Source: Edaphobacter acidisoli
Lineage (GTDB): Bacteria > Acidobacteriota > Terriglobia > Terriglobales > Acidobacteriaceae
Length of the DNA: 64,000 nt
Assembly (NCBI RefSeq): GCF_014642855.1
Contig: NZ_BMJB01000001.1
Coordinates: 1,860,001 to 1,924,000 of the forward strand
Direction: 5' to 3'
In this document: positions 9,222 through 17,034 of the stretch, piece by piece
How the letters are laid out: each line of letters begins with the position of its first letter
How positions within the stretch are numbered: the first letter of the stretch is position 1
The notes under the pieces: generated by a model
Told to the model about the DNA's origin: nothing
The model's database searches: none
Seen by the model: the letters and a program-made list of their open reading frames with translations, nothing else
Translations under genes and position numbers: made by a program

Positions 9222-10835
9222 TTACCCGTGCCGGAAGTGCCGAATCCCCGTAAAGACCATCGCGATCCCCAAACGGTTTGCCGCCTCGATTACCTTCGGG
9301 TCATTCACGCTGCCGCCCGGCTGAATCACCGCCGTCGCCCCCGCCGCCGCAATCGTCTCCAGCCCATCCGGGAACGGGAAGTAGGCGTCCGAGGCCGCTA
9401 CCGTACCGGCCAGCGGCAGAATCGCTTTCATCGCGCCAAACTTCGCCGCATCCACGCGGCTCATCTGCCCCGCGCCCACACCAACCGTCTGCCCATGCCC
9501 ATCGGCAAACCGCGCATACACAATCGCGTTCGACTTCACATGCTTGCAAACGCGCCACGCAAACAGCAACGCGCGCAGCTCCTCAGCAGTCGGCTTACGC
9601 TCGGTCGCCACCTTCAAATCGGCCTCGGTAATCTTCTGCCGATCAGCATCCTGCACCAGCAGCCCACCCGAAACCTGCTTCAACACCCGCTTCGTGTCCG
9701 CCGGATCGATCTTCACCAGCCGCAGATTCTTCTTCGCCCCAAACCGCGCCAGCGCATCCGCCGTGAACGAAGGCGCGACAATCGCCTCCACAAACAGCTT
9801 CGCAATCTCCTCTGCAGCCGCTCCATCCACCTCACGGTTCACGCCAATCACGCCGCCAAACGCCGACACCGGATCAGCCTCCAGCGCCCGCTTATAAGCC
9901 TCCACCACACTTGCACCCGTAGAAGCCCCACAAGGATTCGTATGCTTGATAATCACCACCGCTGGCTCATCAAACTCACTCACCAGCTCCCAGCAAGCAT
10001 CCAGGTCAACGAGATTATTGAAGCTCAGCTCCTTGCCCTGCAACTGCTCCGCCGCAGCAACGCCCTTGCCGCTGCCATCCACATACAGTGCCGCCTTCTG
10101 GTGCGGATTCTCGCCATACCGCAGCGTCTGCGCCAGCGGATCAATCACCCGCACCGTCTCCGGCAACTCATCCGCCTTGAAGACAGCCTTACCCTCTGGC
10201 GCTTCAATCGACTCCAGCGCCGAAGCAATCCCCGCGTCATAAGCCGCCGTCACCGCAAAAGCCTGCTTCGCCAGCCGCCACCGCGTAGCCCGCGAAAGAC
10301 TTCCCTTATTCGCAGCCAACTCCTCAGTCAGCGCAGCATAGTCCGCAACCGAAGTCACAATCGCCACATCCGAAAAATTCTTCGCCGCCGACCGCACCAT
10401 CGACGGGCCCCCAATATCGATGTTCTCAATCACCTCGGCAAAAGCCACCCCGGGCTTCTGCGAAGTCTTCTCAAACGCATACAGATTGACGACCACCATA
10501 TCGATCGGCTCGATCGCATGTTCCTCCACCGAAGCCTCATGCTCCGCATTCCCGCGCACATGCAGAATCCCGCCATGCACCTTCGGGTGCAGCGTCTTCA
10601 CGCGCCCATCCAGCATCTCCGGAAACCCTGTCAGGTCGCTGATATCACGCACCGGCAGCCCCGCATCACGCAGCGCCTTCGCAGTGCCGCCGGTCGAAAC
10701 CAGGTCCACCCCATGCGAAGCCAGCGTCCGGGCAAACTCCACCAGCCCAGTCTTATCGGTAACAGAAAGCAGCGCACGCCGCACCGGGCGCAGATCGACG
10801 ACAGGAGCACTTACAGCAGCATTATGTAGGGTCAT
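9222..10835 (-). CDS. purH: Bifunctional AICAR formyltransferase / IMP cyclohydrolase
   Basis: This enzyme carries out the last two steps of purine synthesis, AICAR to FAICAR to IMP. The N-terminal MGS-like IMP cyclohydrolase half begins RRALLSVTDKTGLVEFA and contains LVSTGGTAKAL and GRVKTLHPKVHGGIL. The transformylase half contains KHTNPCGAS and SAFGGVIGVN, and the protein ends ETIAAAGATAVIQPGG then GIRHFRHG, as in other PurH. I start at the ATG at 10835, giving 537 residues, the family norm. An in-frame extension up to 10997 is translated repeat DNA and not part of the protein. The purine gene follows pyrD on the same strand, separated by a repeat cluster. Confidence 0.97.
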   Translation of the reverse strand: MTLHNAAVSAPVVDLRPVRRALLSVTDKTGLVEFARTLASHGVDLVSTGGTAKALRDAGLPVRDISDLTGFPEMLDGRVKTLHPKVHGGILHVRGNAEHEASVEEHAIEPIDMVVVNLYAFEKTSQKPGVAFAEVIENIDIGGPSMVRSAAKNFSDVAIVTSVADYAALTEELAANKGSLSRATRWRLAKQAFAVTAAYDAGIASALESIEAPEGKAVFKADELPETVRVIDPLAQTLRYGENPHQKAALYVDGSGKGVAAAEQLQGKELSFNNLVDLDACWELVSEFDEPAVVIIKHTNPCGASTGASVVEAYKRALEADPVSAFGGVIGVNREVDGAAAEEIAKLFVEAIVAPSFTADALARFGAKKNLRLVKIDPADTKRVLKQVSGGLLVQDADRQKITEADLKVATERKPTAEELRALLFAWRVCKHVKSNAIVYARFADGHGQTVGVGAGQMSRVDAAKFGAMKAILPLAGTVAASDAYFPFPDGLETIAAAGATAVIQPGGSVNDPKVIEAANRLGIAMVFTGIRHFRHG

Positions 10836-10880
10836 TATCTCTATTTTAGCCGCAACCCAAATATTCGAGCCGCACCAAAG

Positions 10881-11044
10881 TACGTCATCTCGACCGAAGG
10901 CATTGCTTTTTGTCCGCCTTCCAACTACGTCATCTCGACCGGAGCGCGCAGCGCGGAGTGGAGAGACCCCTGTATTTCGCCTTTCGTTCAGCAACAATCT
11001 CTTCAGGTGTCATTCTGAGCGAAGCGAAGAACCCCTGTATTTTG
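10881..11044. repeat. Cluster of three GTCAT-type interspersed repeats
   Basis: Three related units fill the pyrD-purH gap. Unit 1 (10881-10900) begins TACGTCATCTCGACCG. Unit 2 (10926-10977) begins the same way, contains GCGC-rich self-complementary bases bounded by TCTC/GAGA and ends GACCCCTGTATTT. Unit 3 (11009-11044) begins TGTCATTCTGAGCGAAGCG and ends AACCCCTGTATTTT. Translated, unit 3 gives HSERSEEPLYF, the tell-tale of spurious proteins produced from such repeats in many genomes. All three lie in the same orientation. They create the false N-terminal extension of purH. Confidence 0.85.
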
Positions 11045-11069
11045 CTGGCGGCGGCACTAAAACTCCCAC

Positions 11070-12032
11070 CTACACCCGCAACCCGCGCGTCAGCGACCGC
11101 ACCTCGCTCACCTGATGCCCCGCGCACCACTTCTTCAGCCCACTCGCGATATTCTCGACCGCCCGCGGATCGGCATAACTCGCAGTCCCCACCTGCACCG
11201 CCGTCGCGCCCGCAAGCATAAACTCCACCGCATCCTCAGCCTTCGTAATCCCGCCCATCCCCACAATCGGAATCGACACCGCCTTCGCCACCTCATGCAC
11301 CATCCGCACCGCAATCGGCTTGATCGCCGGCCCCGACAACCCACCCGTCACATTCGCAATCCGAGGCCGTCTGGTCTCCACATCAATCGACAGCGACACA
11401 AACGTATTCACCAGCGACACCGCCCCCACCCCCGCATCGGCCGACACCTTCGCCATCAGCCCAATATCCGTCACATTCGGCGAAAGCTTCACCATCAGCG
11501 GCCGCCCAGCCTTGTCCGCAACCTCCCTGCACCGCTTCGAGAGCCAGTACAGCGCATCCGGATCGACCCCAAAGCTCATCCCCCCATGCGCCGTATTCGG
11601 ACAGCTCGCATTCAGCTCATACATCGCCACGCCCTCGGCATCGTTCAACACCTCGATCACCTCAGCGCAATCATCCATCGTGTAGCCAAACACATTCGCA
11701 ATCACCACCGCGCCCGGAATCGCCCTCAGCTTCGGCAGCTTCTCCTCGACAAACGCGCGCACGCCCATATTCTGCAAGCCAATCGCGTTCATCATCCCCG
11801 CCGCCGTCTCAATCACCCGCGGCGCGGGATTCCCCGCCATCGGCTCCCGCGAGAGCCCCTTGGTCACAAACGCGCCAATCTTCCCCAGCGCGACGATCTC
11901 TTCAAACTCCACCCCATACCCAAACGTCCCGCTCGCAGCAATCACCGGCGAGCGCAGCTCCACGCCCGCCACCGTCACCCGCATATCCGGCCCTTTATCG
12001 TGCCCAGCCGTCACCGCCACCTCCATAAACAC
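11070..12032 (-). CDS. pyrD: Dihydroorotate dehydrogenase, class 1B type
   Basis: A 320-residue flavoenzyme oxidising dihydroorotate to orotate in pyrimidine synthesis. The FMN-binding TIM barrel shows ASGTFGYG near the N-terminus, a cysteine base at residue 144 in ELNASCPN, VKLSPNVTDI, the VNTFVSLSIDV strand, and the phosphate site GMGGI plus GATAVQVGTA. A catalytic Cys in place of Ser and the absence of an N-terminal membrane helix put it in the cytosolic class 1. Class 1B enzymes normally pair with PyrK; no pyrK lies in this window. ATGs at residues 1 and 3 are both possible starts. Confidence 0.94.
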   Translation of the reverse strand: MFMEVAVTAGHDKGPDMRVTVAGVELRSPVIAASGTFGYGVEFEEIVALGKIGAFVTKGLSREPMAGNPAPRVIETAAGMMNAIGLQNMGVRAFVEEKLPKLRAIPGAVVIANVFGYTMDDCAEVIEVLNDAEGVAMYELNASCPNTAHGGMSFGVDPDALYWLSKRCREVADKAGRPLMVKLSPNVTDIGLMAKVSADAGVGAVSLVNTFVSLSIDVETRRPRIANVTGGLSGPAIKPIAVRMVHEVAKAVSIPIVGMGGITKAEDAVEFMLAGATAVQVGTASYADPRAVENIASGLKKWCAGHQVSEVRSLTRGLRV

Positions 12033-12112
12033 TTCTAACTAGACTACCTGCACCTCGTAAGCAGAGCGCTTCCCTGTATCAGGTATCGTTATCTTGCACT
12101 TTAGGTAGGCAG

Positions 12113-12421
12113 ATGGTCGCAGCAATCATATTCGCAGCATGGCTTCTTGGCGCAGCATATCTCGCCGTATGGATCTGGAGAGTCGGCAAGCACCCCGAGA
12201 AAAATCCGCGAGCGCTGAAATACGTTCGCCGTTTGTTGTACTTTTGTGCGACATTCTATCTACTTTGCATAATCCCGGTAATAGTGGATGTCACTAACGG
12301 AAGCGAACCAAAATTTACTTTGCTCGGCGTCCCGCTTTTGCTCGGATTTGCATGGCTCCATTTCAGAACGGGCAGACGCGCAAGACTTTCTTCGCAATCC
12401 GATTCCGCCACAACCCGCTAA
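12113..12421 (+). CDS. Small three-helix membrane protein, unknown function
   Basis: A 102-residue protein with three hydrophobic segments: about residues 3-22 (AAIIFAAWLLGAAYLAVWIW), 41-60 (LLYFCATFYLLCIIPVIV) and 70-84 (LLGVPLLLGFAWL). A basic loop (RVGKHPEKNPRALKYVRR) follows the first helix and the tail is Arg/Ser-rich. It ends 11 bp before serS. No family is recognised. The reading frame has lower GC and fewer rare-codon biases than serS, so it could be recently acquired or simply under weak selection. Coding status is likely from length and hydrophobic periodicity but not certain. Confidence 0.6.
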   Translation: MVAAIIFAAWLLGAAYLAVWIWRVGKHPEKNPRALKYVRRLLYFCATFYLLCIIPVIVDVTNGSEPKFTLLGVPLLLGFAWLHFRTGRRARLSSQSDSATTR

Positions 12422-12432
12422 AATAAATCCAA

Positions 12433-13770
12433 ATGATCGACACAGCATTCGTCCGGGCGAACCTCGCCCTCGTAGAGGAATCCCTGCGCGCCCGTGGCGC
12501 CGACCCAGCCTCCGTCCTCGGCGACTTCACCGCCATCGACCGCGAGCGCCGCGAGGCCATCACCCAGGTCGAGACCCTCAAGTCCCAGCGCAACAAGCTC
12601 ACCGAAGAGATCGCCCGCCTCCGCAAGTCCGGAGCCGACGCCTCCGCCCAGACCGAGCAGACCCGCACCCTCAAGGCCGAAGTCGAAGCCCTCGAAGCCC
12701 GCGCCACCGACGCCGACCTGCGCATGACGGCGATCCTGCAATCAGTCCCGAACATCCCACAAGCATCCGTCCCCGTAGGCCGTTCCGAGCACGACAACAA
12801 AGTCGAAAAGCTCTGGGGCGAGCAGCCAAACTTCGACTTCCCCGCCAAGCCCCACTGGGAGCTAGGCGAAGTCCTCGGCATCCTCGACTTCAACCGCGCC
12901 GCCAAAATCTCCGGCTCACGCTTCGTCGTCCACTACGGACAAGGCGCGCGCCTCGAACGCGCCCTCGCCAACTTCATGCTCGACCTCCATACACGCGAGC
13001 ACGGCTACACCGAAGTCCTCCCACCCTACATGGTCAACTCGAAGTCACTCTTCGGCACCGGCCAGCTCCCCAAGTTCGCCGAAGACCTCTTCCACTGCGA
13101 CGACAAGGGCAGCTACGTTGCAGGCGAATACCAGGACTCCGACCACTGGCTCATCCCCACCGCCGAGGTCCCCGTCACCAACCTCTTCCGCGACGAGACC
13201 CTCGACGAATCGCAGCTCACCACCAGCTTCTGCGCCTACACTCCATGCTTCCGCTCGGAGGCCGGCAGCTACGGCAAAGACGTGCGCGGCATGATCCGCC
13301 AGCACCAGTTCCAGAAGGTCGAGCTGGTCAAATTCACCACGCCCGAAAAGTCCAACGAAGAGCACGAAGCCCTCACCCGCAACGCCGAGCGCGTCCTCGA
13401 GCTGCTCGGCCTTCCCTACCGCCGCGTCATGCTCTGCACCGGAGACATGGGCTTCGCCTCCGCCAAAACCTACGACCTCGAAGTCTGGCTCCCCGGCCAG
13501 AACCTCTACCGCGAAATCTCCTCCTGCTCGAACTTCGAAGCCTTCCAGGCCCGCCGCGCCAACATCAAATACCGCCCCGCAGGTTCGAAGAAGTCCGAGT
13601 TCGTCCACACCCTCAACGGCAGCGGCCTCGCCATCGGACGCACCTGGCTCGCCATCCTCGAAAACTACCAGCAAGCCGACGGCACCATCAAGGTTCCCCA
13701 GGCCCTCATCCCCTATATGAATGGTGATACCGTCATAGGCAGGCACCAGCCGGGAAAGTCCAATGTTTAA
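12433..13770 (+). CDS. serS: Seryl-tRNA synthetase
   Basis: A 445-residue class II aminoacyl-tRNA synthetase charging tRNA-Ser. The N-terminal ~110 residues form the long antiparallel coiled coil ([19 protein letters not shown] then [11 protein letters not shown]) that contacts the tRNA long arm. The catalytic core follows, with VLPPYMVN, the serine-site [13 protein letters not shown], motif 2 as [18 protein letters not shown] and [12 protein letters not shown], then [18 protein letters not shown] and motif 3 as [19 protein letters not shown]. The length is the family norm. Its last eight bases overlap the next gene. Confidence 0.97.
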   Translation: MIDTAFVRANLALVEESLRARGADPASVLGDFTAIDRERREAITQVETLKSQRNKLTEEIARLRKSGADASAQTEQTRTLKAEVEALEARATDADLRMTAILQSVPNIPQASVPVGRSEHDNKVEKLWGEQPNFDFPAKPHWELGEVLGILDFNRAAKISGSRFVVHYGQGARLERALANFMLDLHTREHGYTEVLPPYMVNSKSLFGTGQLPKFAEDLFHCDDKGSYVAGEYQDSDHWLIPTAEVPVTNLFRDETLDESQLTTSFCAYTPCFRSEAGSYGKDVRGMIRQHQFQKVELVKFTTPEKSNEEHEALTRNAERVLELLGLPYRRVMLCTGDMGFASAKTYDLEVWLPGQNLYREISSCSNFEAFQARRANIKYRPAGSKKSEFVHTLNGSGLAIGRTWLAILENYQQADGTIKVPQALIPYMNGDTVIGRHQPGKSNV

Positions 13771-14143
13771 GACCATCCGCAGCTACATCTTCTGGGCTTA
13801 CGAGCGAGGCAGCGTGCAATACGACGTCATGGTGACGCTCATCCTCGTCTTCATGTTCGTCGGCCCCCACTTCATCGACTTCCACGACAAGCCCGTCGAG
13901 ACCGTCGCCATCCACCCCAGCGAAGTCCTCGTCCAGGAGAAAGGCCGCGAAGGCGACAGCGTCCGCTTCATCTACCAGGTCCGCGCCGACGACCTCCGCA
14001 ACGCCCACACCGACGAAGAACGCCGCGCCGCCATCCTCCGCATCGTCGAACCCATCGGAGGCGACATCACCATCGAGCGCATCGAGCCCGTCGCCGACGT
14101 CCACGGCCAGATCATCGCCTACAACGCCTGGGTCCTCCGCTGA
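13763..14143 (+). CDS. Small membrane-anchored protein overlapping serS
   Basis: A 126-residue protein with one membrane segment near residues 22-38 ([19 protein letters not shown]) and a hydrophilic C-terminal domain of about 85 residues. The latter contains [12 protein letters not shown] and the Ile-rich [17 protein letters not shown]. Its ATG lies eight bases before the serS stop, so the two are probably translated together. I do not recognise a named family; the codon use is the same as in serS, so it is a genuine resident gene. The orientation (short N-terminus inside, soluble part outside) is an inference from the basic residues before the helix. Confidence 0.75.
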   Translation: MFKTIRSYIFWAYERGSVQYDVMVTLILVFMFVGPHFIDFHDKPVETVAIHPSEVLVQEKGREGDSVRFIYQVRADDLRNAHTDEERRAAILRIVEPIGGDITIERIEPVADVHGQIIAYNAWVLR

Positions 14144-14152
14144 ACCCACCCC

Positions 14153-14228
14153 AAAAGTTGTCATCCTTCCGCGCTCCGGGGTCCCCGGTGAGCTTGCTCG
14201 CTGGGGTGGGTAGCGGGAGGACCTGCTT
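14153..14228. repeat. GTCAT hairpin repeat, copy A (expanded loop)
   Basis: The unit starts AAAAGTTGTCAT and ends GACCTGCTT. The stem arms are CCTTCCGC (14165-14172) and GCGGGAGG (14213-14220), pairing with one G-T wobble. In this copy the loop is about 40 nt and contains its own GC-rich pairs. It matches the copy at 16929-16970 in both flanks and arms. It ends about 30 bp before the LolA-like start codon. Confidence 0.85.
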
Positions 14229-14259
14229 CAAGCATCCAATCCACGGAGCCACCAACACG

Positions 14260-14949
14260 ATGACCCCAACCCGCCTCGCCGCCATCCTCGCAATCACCGC
14301 CGCCCTCGCCATCCCCACCCACGCGCAGACCCTCCCCGAAGTCCTCCACCAGATGGACGCAGCCAGCACCCGCTTCCACTCCGCGCAGGCCGACTTCCGC
14401 TGGGACCTCTACGAGCGCGTCGTCAAACAAACGACCACGCAGAACGGCAGCATCTACTTTGACAAAACCGGCGCCACCACGCAGATGGGCGCAAAGATCG
14501 ACCCGCCCTACGCCAAGTTCCTCGAATATAAAAACGGCACCCTCCGCCTCTTCGACCCCGGCGCCGACCACCTCACCATCCTCCACGCCGGCGCCAACCA
14601 GCAGCAGTACGAGAGCTTCCTCACGCTCGGCTTCGGCGGCAGCGGCACCGACCTCGCCAAATCGTGGAACATCACCCTCCAGGGCAAAGAGACGCTCAAC
14701 GACGGCTCCGGCCCCATCGAAACCGTCAAGCTCGACCTCGTCCCCAAAGACCCGAAGGTCCTCGAAAACGTCTCGCACATCACCATCTGGGTCGACCTCA
14801 AGCGCGGCATCTCGCTCAAGCAGCAGTTCTTCCTACCCTCCGAAGACGAGAAGACCGCCACCTACACCCACATCCGCTACAACCAGAAGGTCAACACCAG
14901 CCCCTACACCATCAAGACCGACAAAAAGACCACCATCGACAACCGCTAA
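14260..14949 (+). CDS. LolA-like outer-membrane lipoprotein carrier protein
   Basis: A 229-residue exported protein. The signal peptide covers about residues 1-22 (hydrophobic LAAILAITAALAIP, cleavage after HAQ). The mature part follows the LolA pattern: LPEVLHQMDAASTRFHSAQADF, a strand with NGSIYFDKTG, KFLEYKNGTLRLFDPGADHLTI, and a C-terminal strand with ITIWVDLKRGISLKQQFF. LolA ferries lipoproteins across the periplasm; acidobacterial versions are divergent and the lipoprotein role is inferred from fold family only. The ATG at 14260 follows GGAG (14245-14248); the longer frame starting at 14158 is repeat DNA. Confidence 0.82.
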   Translation: MTPTRLAAILAITAALAIPTHAQTLPEVLHQMDAASTRFHSAQADFRWDLYERVVKQTTTQNGSIYFDKTGATTQMGAKIDPPYAKFLEYKNGTLRLFDPGADHLTILHAGANQQQYESFLTLGFGGSGTDLAKSWNITLQGKETLNDGSGPIETVKLDLVPKDPKVLENVSHITIWVDLKRGISLKQQFFLPSEDEKTATYTHIRYNQKVNTSPYTIKTDKKTTIDNR

Positions 14950-14971
14950 TCCGGTCACCAACAAAATCAGA

Positions 14972-15014
14972 GGCCTCATCTTTGTGACGGTTACATCGTC
15001 GCAAAGATGAGGCC
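14972..15014. terminator. Strong 18-bp hairpin between convergent genes
   Basis: GGCCTCATCTTTG (14972-14984) pairs perfectly with CAAAGATGAGGCC (15002-15014). Inside, GACG/CGTC continues the stem after a T-G wobble, leaving a 7-nt loop. Read on the minus strand the stem is followed by TGATTTTGTTGG, so it fits best as a terminator for the BlaI/M56 operon; it may also stop the LolA-like transcript. Confidence 0.75.
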
Positions 15015-15053
15015 AATTTCGCAGCAGCAAAAATTGCTACTCCAAACTACTTC

Positions 15054-16400
15054 TTACTTGATCGAATAGTGAATCTGAATATGCGTGTCGACCTCAACCG
15101 GCACACCATCCTTCATTGCTGGAGTAAACCTCCACTGCTCGACAGCATTAACCGCGCTCTGGTCGTAATCCTCTCGCAGACTCTTCACTACATGCACATT
15201 CTCCGGAGTCCCATCCGTCATAATGATCGCCTCCAGCACCACCACTCCGTCCACCGGATTTTTCTTCGCATCCTGCGGATATACCGGCGCCTTTTTGTAC
15301 ACAATATGCACCGGCGTCACATTCCCGTCCTTCTTCGCCAGGTCCGGATTCACCGTCCCCGTTGCAGCCGCCGCACCATCCACATTCATCCGCAACGCCA
15401 GCGCCGACCCGCACGCCGCAACCGTCAGCGCCACACATGCAGCAACCGATACCAGCCGCCGCGCCCGCTTCATCTCCACCTGCCCTTCAATCAGTGTCAT
15501 AACTCTCCTCTCAAGCGTATTGCCATCGAATATCCCGATAGCGTGAAGTGTTTTAGGCTGCGGCCTGCCCGCCAACATCCCGGCCAGCCGCAGCAACGAC
15601 CTTGCATACTCCCGTCTTCCCTGCACAACCTCCGCCGCCATCGCATCGCAAACCACCTCGCGGCTCTCCGCCACGCGCGACAACATCACCCGCACCACCG
15701 GATGCCACGCCACCGGCAGCGTCATCACCCCATACAGCACGTTCTTCGCAAAATCCCGCCGCCGCACATGCGCGAACTCATGCGCCAGCGCAGCCTCCCA
15801 ATCCTCCAGCGTCACCGACTCCAGAAACCCCTCAGGCACCAGCAGCACCGGCGTGCGAAATCCAACCACCACAGGCCCGGAAACAGCCCGTGACGAAGCA
15901 ATCCGCGCCTCCCTCACCTCAAACGCATCGCAGAAACGCCGCCAGCCAGCACGAAACTCCGCATCCATCTCCACTGCACCCGCCTGCCGCCGAATGCTCT
16001 CTGTCCGCCACAGACCCCACGCCAACCGCGCCCCAAACACCACCAGTGCCACCGCAAACACCGCCAGCAAAATCACCATCCCCCACACCGGAAAATGCAC
16101 CGCGCTACCCCGCGCCGACACCGCACTCAACATCGACACCCGCGCATCGCCGCTTCCACCCGCAGCAGCCGAAGCACCCACCGAAAACAGCCGCAGCAAA
16201 CGCAAATGACACGCAGGCAACACCACCGCCGCGCCCAACGCCCCCACCCACACCCGATGCACAGCCTGCGCACTCACCCGCTCCAGCAGCCGCGCCGAAA
16301 GCCGCGCCGCCACAAACACCACCGGCACCTGCCACGCCGCATTCACCAGATACGCGGTCAGCCAATGCACCAAACCCAACGACGCAAGCTCTCGCATCAC
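15054..16400 (-). CDS. BlaR1/MecR1-type M56 metalloprotease with TonB C-terminal domain
   Basis: A 448-residue membrane zinc protease. Predicted helices lie near residues 15-33, 48-70 and 105-128. The M56 motif HEFAH (zinc ligands His207 and His211, catalytic Glu208) is followed by a further helix, an ESREVVCDAMA stretch with a likely third ligand, and a last helix near 320-338. Residues ~360-448 form a TonB-type domain (KKAPVYPQDAKK, GVVVLEAIIMTDGTPENV, AVNAVEQWRFTPAMKDG). BlaR1 carries a penicillin-binding sensor at this place; here TonB replaces it. It overlaps blaI by ATGA. Expected role: on a signal, inactivation of the BlaI repressor. The signal is unknown and need not be a beta-lactam. 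Confidence 0.88.
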   Translation of the reverse strand: MMRELASLGLVHWLTAYLVNAAWQVPVVFVAARLSARLLERVSAQAVHRVWVGALGAAVVLPACHLRLLRLFSVGASAAAGGSGDARVSMLSAVSARGSAVHFPVWGMVILLAVFAVALVVFGARLAWGLWRTESIRRQAGAVEMDAEFRAGWRRFCDAFEVREARIASSRAVSGPVVVGFRTPVLLVPEGFLESVTLEDWEAALAHEFAHVRRRDFAKNVLYGVMTLPVAWHPVVRVMLSRVAESREVVCDAMAAEVVQGRREYARSLLRLAGMLAGRPQPKTLHAIGIFDGNTLERRVMTLIEGQVEMKRARRLVSVAACVALTVAACGSALALRMNVDGAAAATGTVNPDLAKKDGNVTPVHIVYKKAPVYPQDAKKNPVDGVVVLEAIIMTDGTPENVHVVKSLREDYDQSAVNAVEQWRFTPAMKDGVPVEVDTHIQIHYSIK

Positions 16401-16768
16401 TCCTCCTCCTTCAGCCTTCGGCTCAGCTCCGCCAGCTTCTCCGGATCGAGCTGCCTGCTCTTCACCAGGCTCATCACCAGCTCTTCACTCGACCCGCCAA
16501 ACATCCGGTCCACCAGGTCGCGCACAGCATGGCCCACTGCGCGCGACTCCGTCACCACCGCGCTATAGATATAGGCCCGCCCCTTCAGCCTGCGCTTCAG
16601 CTTGCCCTTGCGCTCCAGAATGTTCAGCATCGTCTGCACAGTCGTGTAGGCCAGCTCCTGCTCCAGCCCCTCCTGCACCTCAGCCACGCTGCTCGCCCCG
16701 CGCCGCCAGATCACCTGCATAATCTGCAACTCCAGCTTCGTCAAACCTGCCGCATCCTTCTCACCCAC
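16397..16768 (-). CDS. BlaI/MecI/CopY family repressor
   Basis: A 123-residue winged-helix repressor. LTKLELQIMQVIWRRGASSV and the recognition helix region AYTTVQTMLNILERKGKL are characteristic, and the C-terminal half provides the dimerisation helices (DRMFGGSSEELVMSLV). I start at the GTG at 16768 because AGGAGG stands seven bases before it; an in-frame ATG at 16822 lies inside the promoter. It would bind the palindromes in front of its own gene and be inactivated through the M56 protein encoded immediately downstream (four-base overlap). Confidence 0.9.
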   Translation of the reverse strand: MGEKDAAGLTKLELQIMQVIWRRGASSVAEVQEGLEQELAYTTVQTMLNILERKGKLKRRLKGRAYIYSAVVTESRAVGHAVRDLVDRMFGGSSEELVMSLVKSRQLDPEKLAELSRRLKEEE

Positions 16769-16778
16769 AACCACACCT

Positions 16779-16835
16779 CCTAATTGATTAGGACAATAGC
16801 TCTCCTCGGAACGTTTTGTCAACTAAATTCTTAGG
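16779..16835 (-). promoter_or_regulatory. Promoter and operator of the blaI-M56 operon
   Basis: On the minus strand TTGACA (16817-16822) and TATTGT (16793-16798) are separated by 18 bp. Just downstream lies the perfect palindrome CCTAAT-TG-ATTAGG (16779-16792, plus-strand reading), which also overlaps the ribosome site. A second, related site is upstream of the -35: AATTCTTAGGACA beside AATTGATTAGGACA at the first, with CTAA/TTAG arms at 16823-16834. The arrangement suits autorepression by BlaI. Confidence 0.72.
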
Positions 16836-16928
16836 ACATAAATCTGCTTTTTATAAACCGCAAGAATCCGCTTCTTCTTTCCTTGGCACAAACGCCCGGG
16901 TGAAAAGCACTAACTCAACCGACCACCC

Positions 16929-16970
16929 AAAAGTTGTCATCCTTCCGCGAAAGCGGGAGGACCTGCTTTT
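16929..16970. repeat. GTCAT hairpin repeat, copy B (GAAA tetraloop)
   Basis: AAAAGTTGTCAT is followed by CCTTCCGC-GAAA-GCGGGAGG (16941-16960), a compact 8-bp stem closed by a GNRA-type tetraloop, then ACCTGCTTTT. The flanks are identical to copy A at 14153-14228. It sits 65 bp before thiL in a gap with no other recognisable content. Confidence 0.85.
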
Positions 16971-17034
16971 GCTTTCAGATCACTCTGGCACACCCACCAG
17001 AGCGCCGCACCGTCCCTGTATCCTTGTCCTCAGC

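Noticed and set aside
9228..10829. A 533-codon open frame on the plus strand opposite purH
   Set aside because: It is rich in Arg, His and Pro with no conserved motif, and purH on the other strand is certain. Long antisense frames are expected in high-GC DNA.
10836..10997. An N-terminal extension of PurH by 54 residues
   Set aside because: The extra residues are encoded by the GTCAT-type repeats and are absent from the PurH family.
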